This document shows, piece after piece, positions 7,689-14,951 of a stretch of DNA of 25,435 bases (position 1 is the first letter of the stretch; every line of letters begins with the position of its first letter). The notes beneath the pieces were generated by a model. The model was not told the origin of the DNA. It worked only from the letters and a program-made list of their open reading frames with translations, and did not search any database. The translations under genes were made by a program, and so were the position numbers. The DNA is from RYN-431 sp036388295 (GTDB lineage: Bacteria; Planctomycetota; Phycisphaerae; Tepidisphaerales; Tepidisphaeraceae), in contig DASVSC010000068.1 in NCBI GenBank assembly GCA_036388295.1, positions 1-25,435 of the forward strand, read 5' to 3'.

Positions 7689-8178
7689 GGCCCTCTGCCG
7701 GGAATTGCTCAAGCTCTTGGACGAGCTTCTGCACCGCCGCGGTGGCTGACTTCCGAAACCAGAGATTAAGATGCAGGGGCGGTTGGCCAGACGGCTCAAA
7801 CTCAAACCCCGGATTTCCCTCGGCATGCAGTATATCTATGTTTTGCCTAGCCCATCTTTTCCAGTGGCGATTTGCGGGTCCGCTGCTCGCCACATTCGGA
7901 AAGACCAAGTCCGCGTGCTCCAACTCACCTGCTGCGACGAGTGCCGCGAGGTTCACAGCGGGGTCAGGCGGCGGCGTTGCCATCATGAAGCCCGTTTTGG
8001 AATCAACCTTGTAATTAGAAGGATTTAAGATGAACGCGCGATAAGCTTCCACCGCCTTCCAATCATTCTCCGTGTTATGTCCGGTTTCTTGAGTCGAATC
8101 TAAAAGCGCGTACGATAGCACACCTGCGAGAAATGCGAAGACTGCGATGATGATTGTACGTAATGTCATGGGCGGCAT
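7684..8178 (-). CDS. Cassette 4: membrane-anchored hypothetical protein
   Basis: The frame runs for 164 residues from ATG 8178, which is part of the R' core GTTATGC of attC G; ATG 8169 (MTLRTIII) is an equally possible start. An N-terminal anchor or uncleaved signal (TIIIAVFAFLAGVLSYALL) is followed by a soluble domain. That domain has a helical pair around AVNLAALVAAGELEHADLVF and a C-terminal FRKSATAAVQKLVQELEQF helix. The stop TGA lies in the R'' core of attC F (GATGACC). It looks like a small envelope protein; I recognise no family. Confidence 0.72.
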   Translation of the reverse strand: MPPMTLRTIIIAVFAFLAGVLSYALLDSTQETGHNTENDWKAVEAYRAFILNPSNYKVDSKTGFMMATPPPDPAVNLAALVAAGELEHADLVFPNVASSGPANRHWKRWARQNIDILHAEGNPGFEFEPSGQPPLHLNLWFRKSATAAVQKLVQELEQFPAEGR

Positions 8179-8274
8179 AACGCGAATCCGTTCAGTGGCC
8201 GGGGCCGGCCAAGAGACTTTCTGGACTGAGCAACCCCGACGCCGGGTCCGTTCTACTGAAGCGGGTGGTTATGC
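8175..8274 (-). repeat. attC site G
   Basis: R'' is GCATAACC, followed by ACCCGCTTCAGTAG. L' is CCACTGAACGG and the R' core is GTTATGC. The L'' arm is CTTCAG here, without the extra G seen elsewhere. It separates cassettes 3 and 4. Confidence 0.83.
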
Positions 8275-8586
8275 TTCAGCCGAGCGGGCCTGACGCACAC
8301 CCGACCATACTAACGCGCCTAAGCTGCCAACCAATGACAAGTCCCCGAGCAGATCGGTCGGAACACGGGGATCGAACGACCACATCCAAATGACCGTTCC
8401 GAGAACACCGCTGACGCTGAACGCTGCACTTAGGCGGGGCGACGCGCCGGCAGCATTCAGAACAAAGGCGAAGAGACAAACGGCTACACAAAGCAGATAA
8501 GTTAATGCGGCCGCGATCAAAACCCGCATCGGTGGAAACGAAAATCCAGCGCCGATCTGTGCGAGCACGTTAAACCCCTGAAGCAT
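8269..8586 (-). CDS. Cassette 3: small polytopic membrane protein
   Basis: A 105-residue protein with ATG 8586 supplied by the R' core GTTATGC of attC H and TAA supplied by the R'' core of attC G. The coding region therefore runs exactly from core to core. Three hydrophobic segments are visible: VLIAAALTYLLCVAVCLFAFVL, written in parts VLIAAALTYLL and CVAVCLFAFVL; AAFSVSGVLGTVIWMW; and LSLVGSLGALVWSGV. An internal ATG at 8529 (MRVLIAA) is an alternative start placed just before the first span. Open frame upstream of 8586 continues through the attC and is not coding. No family is recognised. Confidence 0.7.
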   Translation of the reverse strand: MLQGFNVLAQIGAGFSFPPMRVLIAAALTYLLCVAVCLFAFVLNAAGASPRLSAAFSVSGVLGTVIWMWSFDPRVPTDLLGDLSLVGSLGALVWSGVRQARSAEA

Positions 8587-8682
8587 AACGCAACGCCGTT
8601 CAATGGCCGGGGCCGGCCGGGAACGCTTACCGGCCTGAGCGGCTCCGACGCCGGGGCCGGTCCACTGCAGCGGGTGGTTATC
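8583..8682 (-). repeat. attC site H
   Basis: R'' is GATAACC, L'' contains CGCTGCAGTGG, L' is CCATTGAACGG and the R' core is GTTATGC. Its R'' half is nearly identical to that of site I. It separates cassettes 2 and 3. Confidence 0.87.
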
Positions 8683-8866
8683 TGGCCACCCACCACGACG
8701 CCACAACGACATATGCCGGCAGGACGCTCACAGCGGCTGCAGGAAGAATGAGCACTCGAAACCAGTCTTGCTCCGGGGGCAGCAAGCCGCGCATCTTTAA
8801 TGGAACGAGAACGGCATATGCGATCAAGCTCCCGATGACGGTGTATGTCAAAAGTCGCCATTTCAT
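8678..8866 (-). CDS. Cassette 2: 62-residue two-span membrane protein
   Basis: ATG 8866 follows the R' core of attC I by about 20 bases, with only a weak purine stretch in front. The protein has two hydrophobic spans, YTVIGSLIAYAVLVPL and VLILPAAAVSVLPAYVVVA, with a short charged loop (LLPPEQDWF) between them. The stop TAA is in the R'' core of attC H. Despite the small size, the tight fit between two attC sites supports it as a real gene. Function unknown. Confidence 0.68.
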   Translation of the reverse strand: MKWRLLTYTVIGSLIAYAVLVPLKMRGLLPPEQDWFRVLILPAAAVSVLPAYVVVASWWVAR

Positions 8867-8884
8867 GAAGTGCTTACCCTGGCC

Positions 8885-8985
8885 AGATAACGCAAATCCG
8901 TTCAGTGGCCGGGGCCGGCCGGAAGACTCTACTGGCCTGCACGACCCCGACGCCGGGGCCGGTCCACTGCAGCGGGTGGTTATGC
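8885..8985 (-). repeat. attC site I
   Basis: R'' is GCATAACC, L'' contains CGCTGCAGTGG, L' is CCACTGAACGG and the R' core is GTTATCT. Arms pair over CAGTGG with the extrahelical G in L''. This is the most proximal complete attC in the window and is close to the family consensus. Confidence 0.87.
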
Positions 8986-9504
8986 CGCGCCCTGTCGTCG
9001 GTGCCGGTGTAGAGTAAAAAAGGCCAGCGCTAATGACACGGCAATCAGTCCTGATGGCTCCGGCACGACTTCGACTATACCGCGTGCTCCCTGTGCGTCA
9101 GAAAATGTGAGCCATTGGCGTGTCTGATCAGTGAGCAATGCGACATAATTTGCGGTCGAACTGCTTGCCGGCTGGCCAGGGTACCAGTTGCGGTATGAAG
9201 ACGGGTCCACCGAGGACCAGACGAACGCGTCAGGCGTCGCGGTGTCGTTCAATCCGATCCAATAGAGACTGTTGAATCGACCGAACGTGTCGGCGACCCA
9301 TTTGTTCTCTGACGCATCATTAATGGTTACCAGGTGACCGCCAAGCGACTGCGCTTCTGCTTCGGACGAGGTCCATGATTGTCCGAATGAGAGTTCATAG
9401 TAAGTGTGTCCGTTATCGGGATTTGTAACCGGGCCGGACGTGACCGCACCGTTCGCGCATGTCGTGATGGTGAGCAGTAATGTGCCAAATAAACAGGAGC
9501 GCAT
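8980..9504 (-). CDS. Cassette 1: PEP-CTERM protein with C-type-lectin-like domain
   Basis: A 174-residue protein. ATG 9504 is preferred to ATG 9561 because an AAGGA SD lies 5 bases upstream and a signal peptide (LFGTLLLTITTCANGA) follows directly. Residues 33-146 look like a C-type-lectin-like domain: YYELSFGQSWTSSEAEAQSL, then GGHLVTINDASENKWV (56-70), WIGL (82-85), RNWYPGQP (105-112) and a final GIVEV. The C-terminus carries VPEP (147-150), a hydrophobic helix and HRHRRQ, the exosortase sorting signal. It is probably surface-anchored and ligand-binding. The TAA stop is in the R'' core of attC I, so it belongs to a cassette. A host-type envelope gene in a cassette is unusual. Confidence 0.85.
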   Translation of the reverse strand: MRSCLFGTLLLTITTCANGAVTSGPVTNPDNGHTYYELSFGQSWTSSEAEAQSLGGHLVTINDASENKWVADTFGRFNSLYWIGLNDTATPDAFVWSSVDPSSYRNWYPGQPASSSTANYVALLTDQTRQWLTFSDAQGARGIVEVVPEPSGLIAVSLALAFFTLHRHRRQGAA

Positions 9505-9525
9505 GATTTCCTTTCCAAAGTCAAA

Positions 9526-9550
9526 GGCACCGTCACGCGTTGGTGCCTGA
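9526..9550. repeat. Inverted repeat upstream of the lectin-like gene
   Basis: AGGCACC and GGTGCCT form a 7-bp perfect inverted repeat about 22-45 bases upstream of ATG 9504. It could be an operator or a 5'-leader hairpin for this cassette gene; nothing else in the sequence decides between these. Confidence 0.35.
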
Positions 9551-9576
9551 ACGCACAACATACACCATTGTTTGCG

Positions 9577-9583
9577 GCATAAC
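9577..9583 (-). other. Isolated R'-like core, candidate attI or proximal array boundary
   Basis: The minus strand reads GTTATGC, the same core as attC E, G and H, upstream of cassette 1. The bases before it do not contain the CACTGAACGG arm of this attC family. Cassette 1 would be bounded by this core, which could be the end of an attI, of an unrelated attC, or chance. A weak GGCAAG/CTTGCC inverted repeat lies just beyond it. Positions 9584-9839 hold no gene that I can support. Confidence 0.35.
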
Positions 9584-9839
9584 TACCATTCTACTGCGTA
9601 CCGGCAAGATGTCGCAAAACGGCGCCTTGCCTTTGGCATACGCGTAAACTCGACGCTAATTGCCAGAGTAGAACACGTCAATGTTGGGCTGGGGTTCGGA
9701 AAATGTTCGGGATTGTGGCGGATTTTGGCCGACGGCGGCGGCGGGGGTTGGTACGGTGTCGGATGCCCGTCGCGACGGCGGAATCGGTGGGGCCAATCTG
9801 GTCTCTGCTGCGGTCGCAGGGCCTGTTCCGGGAGGCACC

Positions 9840-10376
9840 ATGTCGGACGAGATCACCACGGCGCAAACGAACGCAATGACGGGCGAACTGACGGCGGCGG
9901 CGAACGAAGCGGTCGGGCCGAGCGGCCGGGCGGGCAATGCCTGGCAGCACGGGATGTACGCGCGGCGGATCGCGGTCGGCGACGAACAGACCGAGGCGTT
10001 TGAAACGCTGCGCGCGGCGCTGGGCGAGCAGTACCGGCCGCGCAGCGTGACGGCGTGGATGCTGGTCGACCGGCTGGCCCGGCTGCAGTGGAAGCTGATG
10101 CGGGCCGAGGAATCGGAGCTGCACATGATCCGGTACGCGCAGACGAGCTACCGGTCGTTTCACGACAACAATTACGGGCAGCGGCCGCGCGAACTGCCGG
10201 TCGACGAAGCGGTCGCCAGCGACCTGAAGGACGACCGGTCCGGCCTGGCTAAACTGCAATTGTTTCAGATGCGATTGGAGCGGTCGATTCACCGGACGAT
10301 CGGGCTGCTGCGGACGCTGCGTAAGTCGCATGGCGGACAGGGCAAGGGCCGTACGGCCGCGGCGCGTGGAAAATAG
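9840..10376 (+). CDS. Hypothetical protein of the planctomycete 'HGLTA-like' family
   Basis: A 178-residue protein; ATG 9840 follows GGGAGG by 4 bases. GPSGRAGNAWQHGMYARR (residues 33-50) resembles the segment G-x-A-x-x-N-A-x-x-HGL-x-A seen in a large planctomycete family of unknown function. The next stretch (EAFETLRAALGEQYRP, then LVDRLARLQWKL) matches that family's leucine-rich helices. The C-terminus is basic (KSHGGQGKGRTAAARGK) and could bind nucleic acid. It lies on the opposite strand between the cassette array and the permease gene, so it is not part of either. The open frame upstream of 9840 is GC-driven. Confidence 0.75.
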   Translation: MSDEITTAQTNAMTGELTAAANEAVGPSGRAGNAWQHGMYARRIAVGDEQTEAFETLRAALGEQYRPRSVTAWMLVDRLARLQWKLMRAEESELHMIRYAQTSYRSFHDNNYGQRPRELPVDEAVASDLKDDRSGLAKLQLFQMRLERSIHRTIGLLRTLRKSHGGQGKGRTAAARGK

Positions 10377-10518
10377 GCCCAAGCGTCGGCCGGAGCGGGG
10401 GATAAGCGGCGCTGCGCGAAATCAAACGGCCGAAACAAGATCGCCGGAGTTTTGAGGACTTATGGACGACACCCGTTTCGGCAACTTGTGGGCGCGATTC
10501 GCGTATCGGTCTGGCCGT

Positions 10519-11499
10519 TCACGCCTCGACGCGCATCGCCGCGATCGGTTCCATGCGGGCGGCCTGCAGGGCGGGGAGGATCGCGCCGCCGACGCTGAGG
10601 AGCATGCCGACGACGAGCGTGACCGTGACGTTCCAGCCGACTTCGGGCCAGAGCACGTGATAGAACGTCGCGGGGCCGTACGTGAGGCCGGCCATGCCGA
10701 AACTGACGAGCAGGCCGACGGCGATGCCGAGGGTCGTGCCGACGGCGCCTTGGAACAGGCTTTCGAGCAGGAACAGCTTGACGATAAAGCTGTCGAGCGC
10801 GCCGAGGCATTTCATCGTGCCGATCTCGCGGAAGCGTTCGGTGACGCTCATCAGCATGGCGTTGAGAATGCCGACGAACGCGACAAGCAGGGCCAGGCCG
10901 ATGACCCAGCGGGTCTGGATGCGGTTGGCGGCGATGTCGGCGGGTTCGGTCGGCACGCCGTGGCCGGCCATGGCGGCCTTGAGGTCTTCGGGCCGGTTCA
11001 GGCTGGCGCGGATCGTTTTGCGTGTCCGGGCCAGGTCCAGCAGCCGGCGTACGTCGGGCAGCTTTTCCGGATTCGCCGTCAGCAGTTTGTTGAGGTCGCC
11101 CGCGGGCAGGGGCAGCGTGCCGACGCGGTTGCGGAGGGTGTCCCAGTCGTCGCCGAGCGTGTCCTTGGCGGAAAACGCCCGCGCGCCGGCCGGGGCTTTG
11201 GCGTTGTCGGCGTCGTAGCGCAGCAGGCTGACGCCGGCGCTGAAGTCGGTGTCGGCCTGGTCGCGCTGACGCTTCAGGTCGGCGAACGCCTGGCTCTGCG
11301 GCCATTCGCGCGTCCAGGCCCGCATGCCGTCGATAATGGTTTCGGTCGTCAGGATCGAACAGAGGAACGCCAGGGCCAGCACGATGGCGCTCGTGACCAG
11401 CATGCTGCGCGACAAGCGCTGCCGGATGGATTTCCAGCTGATTTCGATCGCCTTGCTGAGCGGCAGGCTGATCTGGCGGGTGGGCGTGGGAGGTGGCAT
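10519..11499 (-). CDS. ABC transporter permease, FtsX/MacB type
   Basis: A 326-residue inner-membrane permease. One span lies near the N-terminus (33-50), then a soluble extracytoplasmic region (about 52-195). Three further spans follow: 198-217, 251-272 and 291-312. Between spans two and three, ERFREIGTMKCLGA (221-234) is the typical FtsX REIG-x-x-KCLGA cytoplasmic motif. The four-span topology and C-terminal LQAARMEPIAAMR are standard. It needs an ATPase partner. None is adjacent in this operon, and the gene at 4112-4924 is the only candidate in the window. It is the last gene of the minus-strand operon starting at 20054. Confidence 0.92.
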   Translation of the reverse strand: MPPPTPTRQISLPLSKAIEISWKSIRQRLSRSMLVTSAIVLALAFLCSILTTETIIDGMRAWTREWPQSQAFADLKRQRDQADTDFSAGVSLLRYDADNAKAPAGARAFSAKDTLGDDWDTLRNRVGTLPLPAGDLNKLLTANPEKLPDVRRLLDLARTRKTIRASLNRPEDLKAAMAGHGVPTEPADIAANRIQTRWVIGLALLVAFVGILNAMLMSVTERFREIGTMKCLGALDSFIVKLFLLESLFQGAVGTTLGIAVGLLVSFGMAGLTYGPATFYHVLWPEVGWNVTVTLVVGMLLSVGGAILPALQAARMEPIAAMRVEA

Positions 11500-11525
11500 C
11501 GGCTTCGACGGCTAGTGGCTAGTGG

Positions 11526-11615
11526 CTAGTAGCTGGTGGCTAGTAGCTCGGAGAAATACGGAGGACGCTATGACTTATTGTCTTCAGCCATCGGCTACTA
11601 GCCACCAGCTACTAG
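11526..11615. repeat. Large hairpin between the PqqD-like and permease genes
   Basis: A 22-base perfect inverted repeat has arms at 11526-11547 and 11594-11615, separated by 46 bases. The left arm is preceded by further direct copies of CTAGTGG, giving a low-complexity CTAGTGG/CTAGTAG array. The right arm contains the PqqD-like stop codon (TAG). It could attenuate transcription into the permease gene or be a REP-like dispersed element. Confidence 0.8.
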
Positions 11616-11983
11616 TCCTTCTCCGTCGGCACGCCGACGAGGCCTTTCTTCATCAGCGTCTGCAGGAACAGCAGCGTCGGCACCTGCGCTTCGCGCAGGT
11701 TCAGATTATACTGCTTGGCCAGGCGGTTGATGATCTGCTCCACGCTGGTTTTTCCGTCCACATGGTCCCAGACGAACACGCCGATGGCGTCGAACTCGAA
11801 GGTTTTGGTCGTGCCGGTCGGCAACTTGAACAGCCACTTCGCCTTGTCCGGCGGCCGCAGCGAAACGGTCAGCGTGCCGCCGCCGTCGGGCTTCGGCTGC
11901 ATGGCGGCGTCGACCAATCGAACGGGCTTGGCGGCCAGCGCCTGCTCGTTCGTCAGCGTCGGCTTTTTGGACCGGCCGATCAT
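11612..11983 (-). CDS. PqqD-like protein (RRE/winged-helix peptide-binding fold)
   Basis: A 123-residue protein. ATG 11983 has a strong GGAGGAG SD and overlaps the previous stop by ATGA. The segment FEFDAIGVFVWDHVDGKTSVEQII, read in parts as FEFDAIGVFVWDHVDG and TSVEQIINRLAKQYN, is the PqqD core: leucine-like strand, G-x-x-VWDH-x-DG turn, then a helix. It ends with the helix QVPTLLFLQTLMKKGLV. PqqD-type domains bind leader peptides in PQQ and other RiPP pathways, and occur as adaptor domains elsewhere. No radical-SAM partner is present. Its position among transporter genes suggests substrate recognition for transport. Confidence 0.85.
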   Translation of the reverse strand: MIGRSKKPTLTNEQALAAKPVRLVDAAMQPKPDGGGTLTVSLRPPDKAKWLFKLPTGTTKTFEFDAIGVFVWDHVDGKTSVEQIINRLAKQYNLNLREAQVPTLLFLQTLMKKGLVGVPTEKD

Positions 11984-12909
11984 GGCGTCTCCTCCCCGTC
12001 CGGTATCGCATGCCAGCCGACGTGGCTGAGTCGTTCGCGCAGCATCGGCTCGTCGGCGGATTGACCGATGACGATGCGGTCGCGGCGCGGGTCGTGGAAG
12101 GCAAGGACGGTTTGCTCGGCCGCGATGGTCCGCAGCCAGAACAGGCGGCGTTTGCGACGGAGGACTCCGCGCAATCCGTCCAAGCGTCGGCCGTCGACGT
12201 CCAGCGACGTCGGCTCCGGCCGGTCGATCGGGTGGTACAGCCGGCGCGTGGCGGCCGGCAGGCGCGTGAGCCATTCGGACAACGGTTGACGCGCCAGGGC
12301 AAGGCTGGCGGGGCCGACCTGGCGGAGGAGGGTGAGGTTCCGCTTCGTATCCGCCAGTCCGACGGACAGGTCGCCCGCATTGAAGCGATACCACTGCACG
12401 GCGACGTTCGCCGGCGTCACGAAACTGAGGTCGAACACCGCCCACCGGCGGGCCGCGTCTACAGACGTGTCCGTGAGTGAGGGTAGAAGAACGTCGGCGA
12501 ACAGCGTGTCGCGCTTGGCCGCGTGATGGACGATTTGCAGCAGCCGGTTGCTGCGCCGACTGTGACCGACCCAGACGTCGCGGCCGGGGGGAGACGGGTC
12601 ATGATACAAACGCGAGACGGACCATTCATCGGCGTCGGGCATGGCGTAATCAATCGCCTCGGCGGCGGCGAGCTTGCCGACTTCGTCGACCAGCGCCCGC
12701 TCGGCCCAGGCGGCCGGGTCGCCGCGACGCCCGGCTAATTTCCAGCGCAGGCCCAGCCGGGCCGAATGCAGGTCGGCCAGCAGGAGCGAGCCGTCGTCAC
12801 TGTCACCGTCGACTTTCACCGGGTTCCACGACGCCGGCACCGACAACGTCCAGCCCTGCCAGGCGAGCAGTTGAGGGCGGCTTCGGATGAGTCGGTCGGT
12901 GTGAGTCAT
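11980..12909 (-). CDS. Hypothetical protein in the transporter operon
   Basis: A 309-residue soluble protein without signal peptide or membrane spans. ATG 12909 overlaps the preceding stop by one base (TAATG), and its own stop overlaps the PqqD-like ATG by ATGA. It is therefore tightly coupled on both sides. The N-terminal part (QGWTLSVPASWNPVKVDGD, then GSLLLADLHSARLGLRWKL) looks like a beta-rich domain. The later part is rich in Arg and Leu, with CxxC motifs absent. I recognise no family with a function. Co-translation with the PqqD-like protein suggests a shared complex. Confidence 0.8.
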   Translation of the reverse strand: MTHTDRLIRSRPQLLAWQGWTLSVPASWNPVKVDGDSDDGSLLLADLHSARLGLRWKLAGRRGDPAAWAERALVDEVGKLAAAEAIDYAMPDADEWSVSRLYHDPSPPGRDVWVGHSRRSNRLLQIVHHAAKRDTLFADVLLPSLTDTSVDAARRWAVFDLSFVTPANVAVQWYRFNAGDLSVGLADTKRNLTLLRQVGPASLALARQPLSEWLTRLPAATRRLYHPIDRPEPTSLDVDGRRLDGLRGVLRRKRRLFWLRTIAAEQTVLAFHDPRRDRIVIGQSADEPMLRERLSHVGWHAIPDGEETP

Positions 12910-14924
12910 TAGTACGGGCTCTGAAAAACGCTTTTGCTAATGAACACCAGCCCCAGGCTCAGCATCATCACGAGGCCGGTGCCACAGGCGTAGCCGGCAT
13001 AGAAGACGATGATGTACTGCTTCCACATTTCGCCGAAGCGTTTCGCGAAATAATACCGGCCGAGCAGGGCGCCGAGGAACTGCGGGATAATGACGTGCGG
13101 TGCGGCCTGGTCCAGGCCGCGGATCAGGCCGTAGACCAGAAGGATTGGCAGGGCGAAGAACCGCAGGACGCCGAACAAGCCGACGGCGATGACGAAGCCG
13201 ATCGTCAGGTACGACAAGTGAAACGCCTCGGCGAACGGCCCGTGGCTGCCGCCGGGCAGGGTGGCGCTCATCATCAGGCCGCTGCGGTAGGCGATCGCTT
13301 CCCACATCACTTCGGTGTACGGGAAACTCTGGCTGGGCACGGGGGCGATGTTCCAGATGAACTGGCTGAAGATCACGGTGCTGACGAACGCGATCGGCAG
13401 GATGAACAGCTCGGCCTTGAGCATGGAACTGATCTTCGTGCCGGTCAGTTCGGTCTTGCGGAAGTAGAGCGTGGTGGAGCCGTAATTGTTGGCCGGGAAG
13501 GGGGCGAACCAAATGGCCGCGCCTTGGTAGCCGGTGAGGATGAACGTGGCCTCGCGGACGAACGGCACGTTGACCGAGTTGCCGATAATGCCTTCCATGC
13601 GGGCCGACACGTAGCTGATGATCGGCGTGTAGATGAAGCCGTAGAACACGAACACGCCGAGCAGGGTCCAGGTGACGGGGCTGGTGCCGGTCGGGTCCTG
13701 CAGGTGGGCGTGGCGCAGCAGCAGGTAGGCCGTGAGAATGGTCACCGCCATGGTGACGACGTAAATCAGCGCGGCGGCCCAAAGGTGAATGTCACCGCGG
13801 CCGGCGGGCGGCTTCAGCCGTGCGAGAAACGATTCGCGTACTTGCCCGGTGCGATTGCCTTCGATTCTGGCTTCACGAATGCTTGCGAACACCTGGTAGA
13901 ACCCGATGAACGCGATGGCCAGCGTCAGGCCGAGGCCGAAGCTGAAATAGAAGTCGAGCGTGTTGCTGTTGAGGGTGCGAATGGCCCCGATATCAGGCGA
14001 CCAGTTTTTCAGAATGCCGGCGTGGTAAAGGATCGGGTTGGCGATCACGCCCAGCACCAGGCCGATGAAGCTGCCGACCATTGCCCAGAAGGGCAGCACC
14101 ATGCCGAGGATCAGCAGGCCCAGGTCGAACGACAGCATCATCGGCGTGGCCGGCAGAAACGCCTGCACGTTCTTGGACAAATCCTTGAACGGGACTGGAA
14201 AAATGAAGATCTGTTCCGGCAGGAACGACCCGCTGACGGCGGGCAGGGCAAGGTAGACCACGCCGAACGCCATGCCCAGGACCGCGCCGAAGCTGAAGAC
14301 GCGCCATCGCCACGTTTCCTGCCCGCTGCTGGCGTCGGCGAGCGCCGTTATGCCCGCCGCCCCGACGGGGGCCATTGGGAAAGGGAGCTTCTCGACGTCG
14401 CTGGTGACGCGGTAGAGGATGTAACCGAGCCCGAAGTTATCGAGCCGGCCCAGCACCATCGACAGCGCGACCAGGGCGATCGGCACGTACCAGGCCGGGT
14501 TGAAGAAGCTGCGGCTGCCCAGCACGTCCGGCGAATTGGGTGCGTACCACGCCGGGATTTTGTCGGCGATGCCGAACGCCCGCATCTGGTCGGATTGAAC
14601 GAGGAACTGTTGCCACAGCAGCCCCTGCCCCGGCCCGCTGTGCACGAGCGTCGCGCCGGCCATGTAGTAGAGGATGTAGATTTCCGGCCGCGACAGCTGC
14701 GTGAAGCTGCGGCGGGCGACTTCCATGAACAGGATGATCGTCACCCACTGCGCGGCCGGCCCGATGTCCGAGCCCGTCACCAGCTGCATGTACATGCTGG
14801 CCGGCGTCATCACCAGCCCAACAAACAGGCCGCCAAGAATGGCCTTGAGTCCGAATGCGTCCACCCACGTGCCGGGCGGCTTCATCAGGTCGCGGAACTC
14901 CTGCAGCTCTTTGTCGACGGTCAT
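12909..14924 (-). CDS. Polytopic membrane transporter, OPT (oligopeptide transporter)-like
   Basis: A 671-residue protein with roughly 14 hydrophobic spans spread over the whole length. LSFDLGLLILGMVLPFWAMVGSFIG (about residues 264-288; read as DLGLLILGMVLPFW and AMVGSFIG) resembles the OPT/YSL signature region, in which a G-x-x-LP-[FY]W-x-x-G-[AS]FIG pattern occurs. Large loops between spans, a PF-x-MAP motif (PFPMAPVGAAG) and the length agree with that superfamily, which moves peptides or metal chelates. The assignment is by recall. The stop overlaps the next gene (TAATG). It has the same orientation as the giant permease upstream and is separated from it by a 123-base hairpin-bearing gap. 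Confidence 0.75.
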   Translation of the reverse strand: MTVDKELQEFRDLMKPPGTWVDAFGLKAILGGLFVGLVMTPASMYMQLVTGSDIGPAAQWVTIILFMEVARRSFTQLSRPEIYILYYMAGATLVHSGPGQGLLWQQFLVQSDQMRAFGIADKIPAWYAPNSPDVLGSRSFFNPAWYVPIALVALSMVLGRLDNFGLGYILYRVTSDVEKLPFPMAPVGAAGITALADASSGQETWRWRVFSFGAVLGMAFGVVYLALPAVSGSFLPEQIFIFPVPFKDLSKNVQAFLPATPMMLSFDLGLLILGMVLPFWAMVGSFIGLVLGVIANPILYHAGILKNWSPDIGAIRTLNSNTLDFYFSFGLGLTLAIAFIGFYQVFASIREARIEGNRTGQVRESFLARLKPPAGRGDIHLWAAALIYVVTMAVTILTAYLLLRHAHLQDPTGTSPVTWTLLGVFVFYGFIYTPIISYVSARMEGIIGNSVNVPFVREATFILTGYQGAAIWFAPFPANNYGSTTLYFRKTELTGTKISSMLKAELFILPIAFVSTVIFSQFIWNIAPVPSQSFPYTEVMWEAIAYRSGLMMSATLPGGSHGPFAEAFHLSYLTIGFVIAVGLFGVLRFFALPILLVYGLIRGLDQAAPHVIIPQFLGALLGRYYFAKRFGEMWKQYIIVFYAGYACGTGLVMMLSLGLVFISKSVFQSPY

Positions 14925-14951
14925 GTGCGCAAGTTCCCAGCAGAGCAGAGT

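Larger units (their letters stand above)
4985..9583 (-). mobile_element. Integron gene-cassette array without integrase (CALIN)
   Basis: All genes in this stretch lie on the minus strand, are short and functionally unrelated, and are separated by ~97-108-bp imperfect inverted repeats. On the minus strand each repeat starts with an R''-like core (ATAACC) and an L'' arm containing CTGCAG. It ends with an L' arm containing CACTGAACG and an R'-like core (GTTATGC or GTTATCT). The arms pair through CAGTGG/CACTG with one extra G in L'', the extrahelical base typical of attC. Near-identical sites throughout the array are typical of chromosomal rather than mobile integrons. The orientation places attI/intI to the right of 9.58 kb, but no tyrosine recombinase is encoded in this window. 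The boundaries are estimates: a half attC on the left and an isolated R'-like core on the right. Confidence 0.85.

Noticed and set aside
8587..8712. Upstream extension of cassette 3 through attC H
   Set aside because: The frame crosses the whole recombination site; the translated attC gives the low-complexity NHPLQWTGP-type peptide that appears in several cassettes and is not a protein domain.
5458..8985. The regularly spaced ~100-bp repeats as a CRISPR array or REP elements
   Set aside because: Repeat units are far longer than CRISPR repeats, the spacers are 200-600-base genes, and each unit has asymmetric core boxes with an extrahelical base, as in attC.
4985..9840. A hidden integrase gene in or next to the array
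   Set aside because: None of the frames here shows tyrosine-recombinase motifs (R...HxxR...Y) or the IntI-specific region, so the array is reported without integrase.
9678..10382. Minus-strand open frame antisense to the gene at 9840
   Set aside because: The plus strand has an SD-supported start and a recognisable family segment; the minus translation is arginine/proline-rich and has no motif.
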